DNA of 6,111 nt, taken from contig MFZI01000057.1 of the NCBI GenBank assembly GCA_001789355.1, positions 1 through 6,111 of the forward strand, written 5' to 3'. Shown in pieces: positions 3,816 through 6,111 of this stretch. The notes beneath the pieces were generated by a model. The model ran no database searches. It was not told where the DNA came from and worked only from the letters and a program-made list of their open reading frames with translations. The position numbers and the translations under genes were made by a program. This DNA is from Candidatus Roizmanbacteria bacterium RIFCSPHIGHO2_01_FULL_39_8. Its GTDB lineage: Bacteria > Patescibacteriota > Microgenomatia > UBA1406 > GWC2-37-13. Numbering within the stretch: position 1 is the stretch's first letter; every line of letters starts with the position of its first letter.

Positions 3816-6111
3816 TATATACACGAGGTAAAATATGAAAATCGCCTCTAAAAGCAGTAAAAATTTTTTGAGGGTATTTTGCTGATATATAGCCTCGATT
3901 GAATATTCGCCCTGTTTATGCAAAGTAAAACCAATATAAAAGGGGAAGACGGGGAATGTCATCACAGATTGACTATTGAGTTTAATCTGCCAGTTAGGGT
4001 GAAAACTCTCCTTGAGAATAACAATACAGTTTTGGCAGTCTTTTTTCACTCGTAGTTCTATCGTGTATCCGTTAGGACTGGCCTTCTCGTTTTTAAACTC
4101 GAACATGCCTTCTTGCGAGGGTTTCACTAAGTTCATAAAACTAGTCTCCATGGGATTAGCAATCCAAATACTTCTTTCTTTTTGATCATTAAGATTGATG
4201 AAGTTGTTTTTGTCGACCATCTGAATCTGCCAAAGTTTATCTATCCATTCGTGGGTTGGTTTATTGGACTGATCGCTGCGAAGGTCAATAACAGGATAGT
4301 TTTTTTCCTTTAACAGTTTGTTGCCAAACCAAAGTCGAGTAATATTGAGAAGATTTGTCTTTTTCGAACGGACAAGTACGTTGATGTTCCCGGAATCAAA
4401 CCAGCCTGTTGTGTCTATCTGGAATAAATTGTATTTGCCTTGCTTCTCAACCAATTTAGCAAATTCAGGAGGTTTAATATTATCTGGTAATATGCTGTAC
4501 CTTACATTGTATAGATTGTAGAAATCTTGGTTATTTTCGTCAAAGAACTGCTCGGTGTCTGAATTGGGAGACCAACTTTCTGGCAAAAAATTGATTACCG
4601 GAAATCCATCCTGCGATATTTGCATGTACAAAGGGGTTTCACCTACAGTAAACTGTCTGCCCCAGTTACCCGGCTTTCCAACATACAGTCTGCCTTTTGC
4701 CATAGATTCGAGCTTGTCCTTTATTTTTTTATATGCCGGAAGGTCATAAAGGTAAGCCTTATTTGAACGGGCAATCCAAAGAGCATTATCTTTGGCATAA
4801 CTTACCAAAGGTTGTTCAAGATAATAGATAATAAATAAACTGGCGATGATTAGAATAGAAATAAAGATCCCTTTTTTAAATACTCCCACCCGACGGAAAA
4901 AAACCGTATCGAGCTTCTTCAATAGACTATATACAAACCATGCTCCTAAATATATTCCGATAAACTGTACCATCACGATTGTCCTATGTTGATGATACTC
5001 AGCCATTCCGGGAATAAGATTAATTAAATTTCCAAGTGTTGTCTTACCACTAAAAAGAAGAAAATAAAATCCAAACAAAAAACTCATAAACCCCGCTTGC
5101 ACTGAGCTTGTCGAAGTGATCAGACTATCTCTTATTTCATATCTCTTATCGATTGTCTCTTTTCCCTTCTCTCCTATCTTCCCTATTCCCCACAATACTC
5201 CTAAAATTACCACGATTGAAATGACGGGAAACCTTCCATAATCAAATAGGTCTCCGTTTAAGAACCAGACAATCGCTTGTTTTAATCCCCACGAATCGAA
5301 TTTCCAGATCGGATCCCAGATTGAATAGTTTCGAAAATCTGACTGTAAAAAGAAAGGGACAATAAAATACGAAAGTGAAAACAGCGTGAGAAATATAAAT
5401 TTGACCCAGGGAATAATAATTTCATAAATAATTTTTTGTGGATTTAAGATTTGAGCTATGGCTTTAATCTTTGATCTTTGACCTTTGAGATAATCCAAAG
5501 ACAACTCTTGTAGAATCATTACCGATAATCTGTAGGGCAAATACAATCCATACCCTAACAATAATAGGCTGAACATCCCAAAATGGCTCTGAGCTAGGAT
5601 AAAATTAAAGAGAACTGCCCGGCTTAAAGCTTTTTTTTCCTGTAGATACTTCATCGCATACGCAAATGCCGGAGGCATAAAAAAAAGTGCCATGAGCTGT
5701 GAAGATAATCCCCACCCTCTCCATAAGAAACTCGACACGTCTATCCCATATAATCCATTGGTAAAAATAGCTTGACTAAACAAAGCAACTAACAGACTGG
5801 TTAATCCGGATAGACCTAGTACTGTTGCTCCCCAGAAAAACATGATCGGCAGGAAAATCAGCAATAGAGTCCGGATCCAAACAAATAATTCATATGGATT
5901 CAAGTTGCTTCCTATACTGATTAACCCTATCACAGCTTGAGGAAGATGAGAATAGTAACTTGAAAGTGCGAATCCCTCTGCCCACCTTTCCTGCCAACTA
6001 TCCAAAAGATATAGCGGGGACAACCTACCAGCGAAGACCTGCTTTCCTACCTTCACCGCCTCGTCGACCAATGCATACTGAAAAACATTATCATTCGGAT
6101 CAACAAGTGGT
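3780..6111 (-). CDS. YfhO/PTPS-related polytopic membrane protein, GT-C-like (5' partial)
   Basis: The frame is open at the right edge (a TTG at 6071 is only an internal leucine), so the N-terminus is missing; 776 residues are visible, numbered here from the edge. Residues 1-55 contain DPNDNVFQY and WQERWAEGFALSSYYSHLP, resembling the first extracytoplasmic loop of PTPS-related/YfhO and GT-C membrane proteins. About 11-12 membrane segments follow up to residue 430, including a GMAEYHQHRT turn near 368. Residues about 431-748 are a soluble, probably extracytoplasmic domain with YNVRYSILPD and the family-typical ESFHPNW followed by a strand-rich GEYSIEAIY. A final membrane helix (about 749-767) ends in a basic tail. 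The only cysteines are a CxxC at 692/695. Such proteins are thought to act in glycosylation or export of lipid-linked glycans; the substrate is unknown. It is transcribed towards gene 2, so it belongs to a different transcript. Two cytoplasmic-looking loops carry 7-base tandem units and one a REP-like sequence. Confidence 0.8.
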   Translation of the reverse strand, partial: PLVDPNDNVFQYALVDEAVKVGKQVFAGRLSPLYLLDSWQERWAEGFALSSYYSHLPQAVIGLISIGSNLNPYELFVWIRTLLLIFLPIMFFWGATVLGLSGLTSLLVALFSQAIFTNGLYGIDVSSFLWRGWGLSSQLMALFFMPPAFAYAMKYLQEKKALSRAVLFNFILAQSHFGMFSLLLLGYGLYLPYRLSVMILQELSLDYLKGQRSKIKAIAQILNPQKIIYEIIIPWVKFIFLTLFSLSYFIVPFFLQSDFRNYSIWDPIWKFDSWGLKQAIVWFLNGDLFDYGRFPVISIVVILGVLWGIGKIGEKGKETIDKRYEIRDSLITSTSSVQAGFMSFLFGFYFLLFSGKTTLGNLINLIPGMAEYHQHRTIVMVQFIGIYLGAWFVYSLLKKLDTVFFRRVGVFKKGIFISILIIASLFIIYYLEQPLVSYAKDNALWIARSNKAYLYDLPAYKKIKDKLESMAKGRLYVGKPGNWGRQFTVGETPLYMQISQDGFPVINFLPESWSPNSDTEQFFDENNQDFYNLYNVRYSILPDNIKPPEFAKLVEKQGKYNLFQIDTTGWFDSGNINVLVRSKKTNLLNITRLWFGNKLLKEKNYPVIDLRSDQSNKPTHEWIDKLWQIQMVDKNNFINLNDQKERSIWIANPMETSFMNLVKPSQEGMFEFKNEKASPNGYTIELRVKKDCQNCIVILKESFHPNWQIKLNSQSVMTFPVFPFYIGFTLHKQGEYSIEAIYQQNTLKKFLLLLEAIFIFYLVYILLRKVKTRLRS
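5100..5118. repeat. REP-like imperfect palindrome inside gene 3
   Basis: CACTGAGCTTGTCGAAGTG has outer arms CACT/AGTG, an asymmetric bulge and an inner GA/TC pair, the bulged-stem shape of REP sequences. Its reverse complement contains TTCGACAAGCTCAG, which I recall as a short palindrome dispersed in many bacterial genomes and often linked to REP-associated tyrosine transposases (RAYTs). That identity is from memory. It is read in-frame as TSTSSVQ in a loop before a membrane segment. No transposase gene is in the window. Confidence 0.55.
5127..5175. repeat. Degenerate 7-base tandem repeat in gene 3 loop
   Basis: Consecutive 7-base units resemble ATCTCTT: exact at 5127-5133 and 5141-5147, one mismatch at 5155-5161, and two mismatches at 5134, 5148, 5162 and 5169. 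Because 7 is not a multiple of 3, each added unit shifts the codon phase, and three units restore it. On the coding strand the tract yields a charged loop (KRYEIRDS) between membrane segments. It lies 8 bases from the REP-like palindrome. Confidence 0.55.
5462..5489. repeat. Four-copy 7-base tandem repeat in gene 3 loop
   Basis: Four contiguous heptamers of the form CTTTRAN (CTTTAAT, CTTTGAT, CTTTGAC, CTTTGAG) fill the interval with no gap. On the coding strand they give a basic loop around KGQRSKIKA (visible residues 208-217), ahead of a membrane helix. The copies differ at only two positions, so the array is young or maintained. Gain or loss of one unit would shift the frame. Confidence 0.75.

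Noticed and set aside
4318..4749. Two small plus-strand open frames opposite gene 3
   Set aside because: They are antisense to the soluble domain of gene 3, show no ribosome-binding site or recognisable features, and are most simply shadows.
6069..6071. TTG as the start of the minus-strand gene
   Set aside because: The frame continues to the right edge with family-like sequence (DPNDNVFQYAL); the TTG is an internal leucine.
1..6111. Alternative genetic code (TGA as glycine)
   Set aside because: TGA closes gene 3 where the family would end, no TGA is needed within any frame, and all three stop codons are used.

Overview
The window looks like part of a chromosome of an uncultured Candidate Phyla Radiation (Patescibacteria) bacterium, most likely of the Microgenomates group. 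I infer this from protein style. The first gene carries the 'GD-ITSSS...G-V-GKALE' module followed by beta-helix repeats that is common in CPR surface proteins. The second is a CPR-type O-antigen-ligase-like membrane protein ending in TPRs. The third is a YfhO-like giant membrane protein. DNA is AT-rich. The three genes end in TAG, TAA and TGA, so TGA works as a stop, which argues against the code-25 lineages (Gracilibacteria, Absconditabacteria). No rRNA or other marker gene is present, so the lineage call is tentative.

Layout. (1) Bases 1-1799, plus strand: the C-terminal 598 residues of a secreted, fibrous surface protein whose start lies left of the window. (2) Bases 1833-3815, plus strand, 33 bases downstream and probably co-transcribed: a complete 660-residue polytopic membrane protein with a Wzy/WaaL-like core and three C-terminal TPRs. 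(3) Bases 3780-6111, minus strand: the C-terminal 776 residues of a YfhO/PTPS-related (GT-C-like) membrane protein entering from the right edge. Its 3' end overlaps that of gene 2 by 36 bases, tail to tail. Coding density is essentially complete. I see no RNA gene, CRISPR array, insertion sequence, promoter or intrinsic terminator.

Functional reading. All three products are predicted to be envelope-associated: a surface fibre, a membrane protein that may polymerise or ligate glycans, and a membrane protein of a class linked to glycan or lipid-linked sugar handling. A surface-decoration locus is plausible, but neither substrates nor a physical partnership can be read from the sequence.

The most unusual content lies inside the genes. 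Short palindromic or tandem elements sit in-frame in linkers and loops: a perfect 13-bp inverted repeat plus a third copy in gene 1, and a REP-like sequence plus two tracts of 7-base tandem units in gene 3. They suggest that small repetitive elements are tolerated as extra loop or linker sequence in these envelope proteins. No clearly new enzymatic or defence system is visible.
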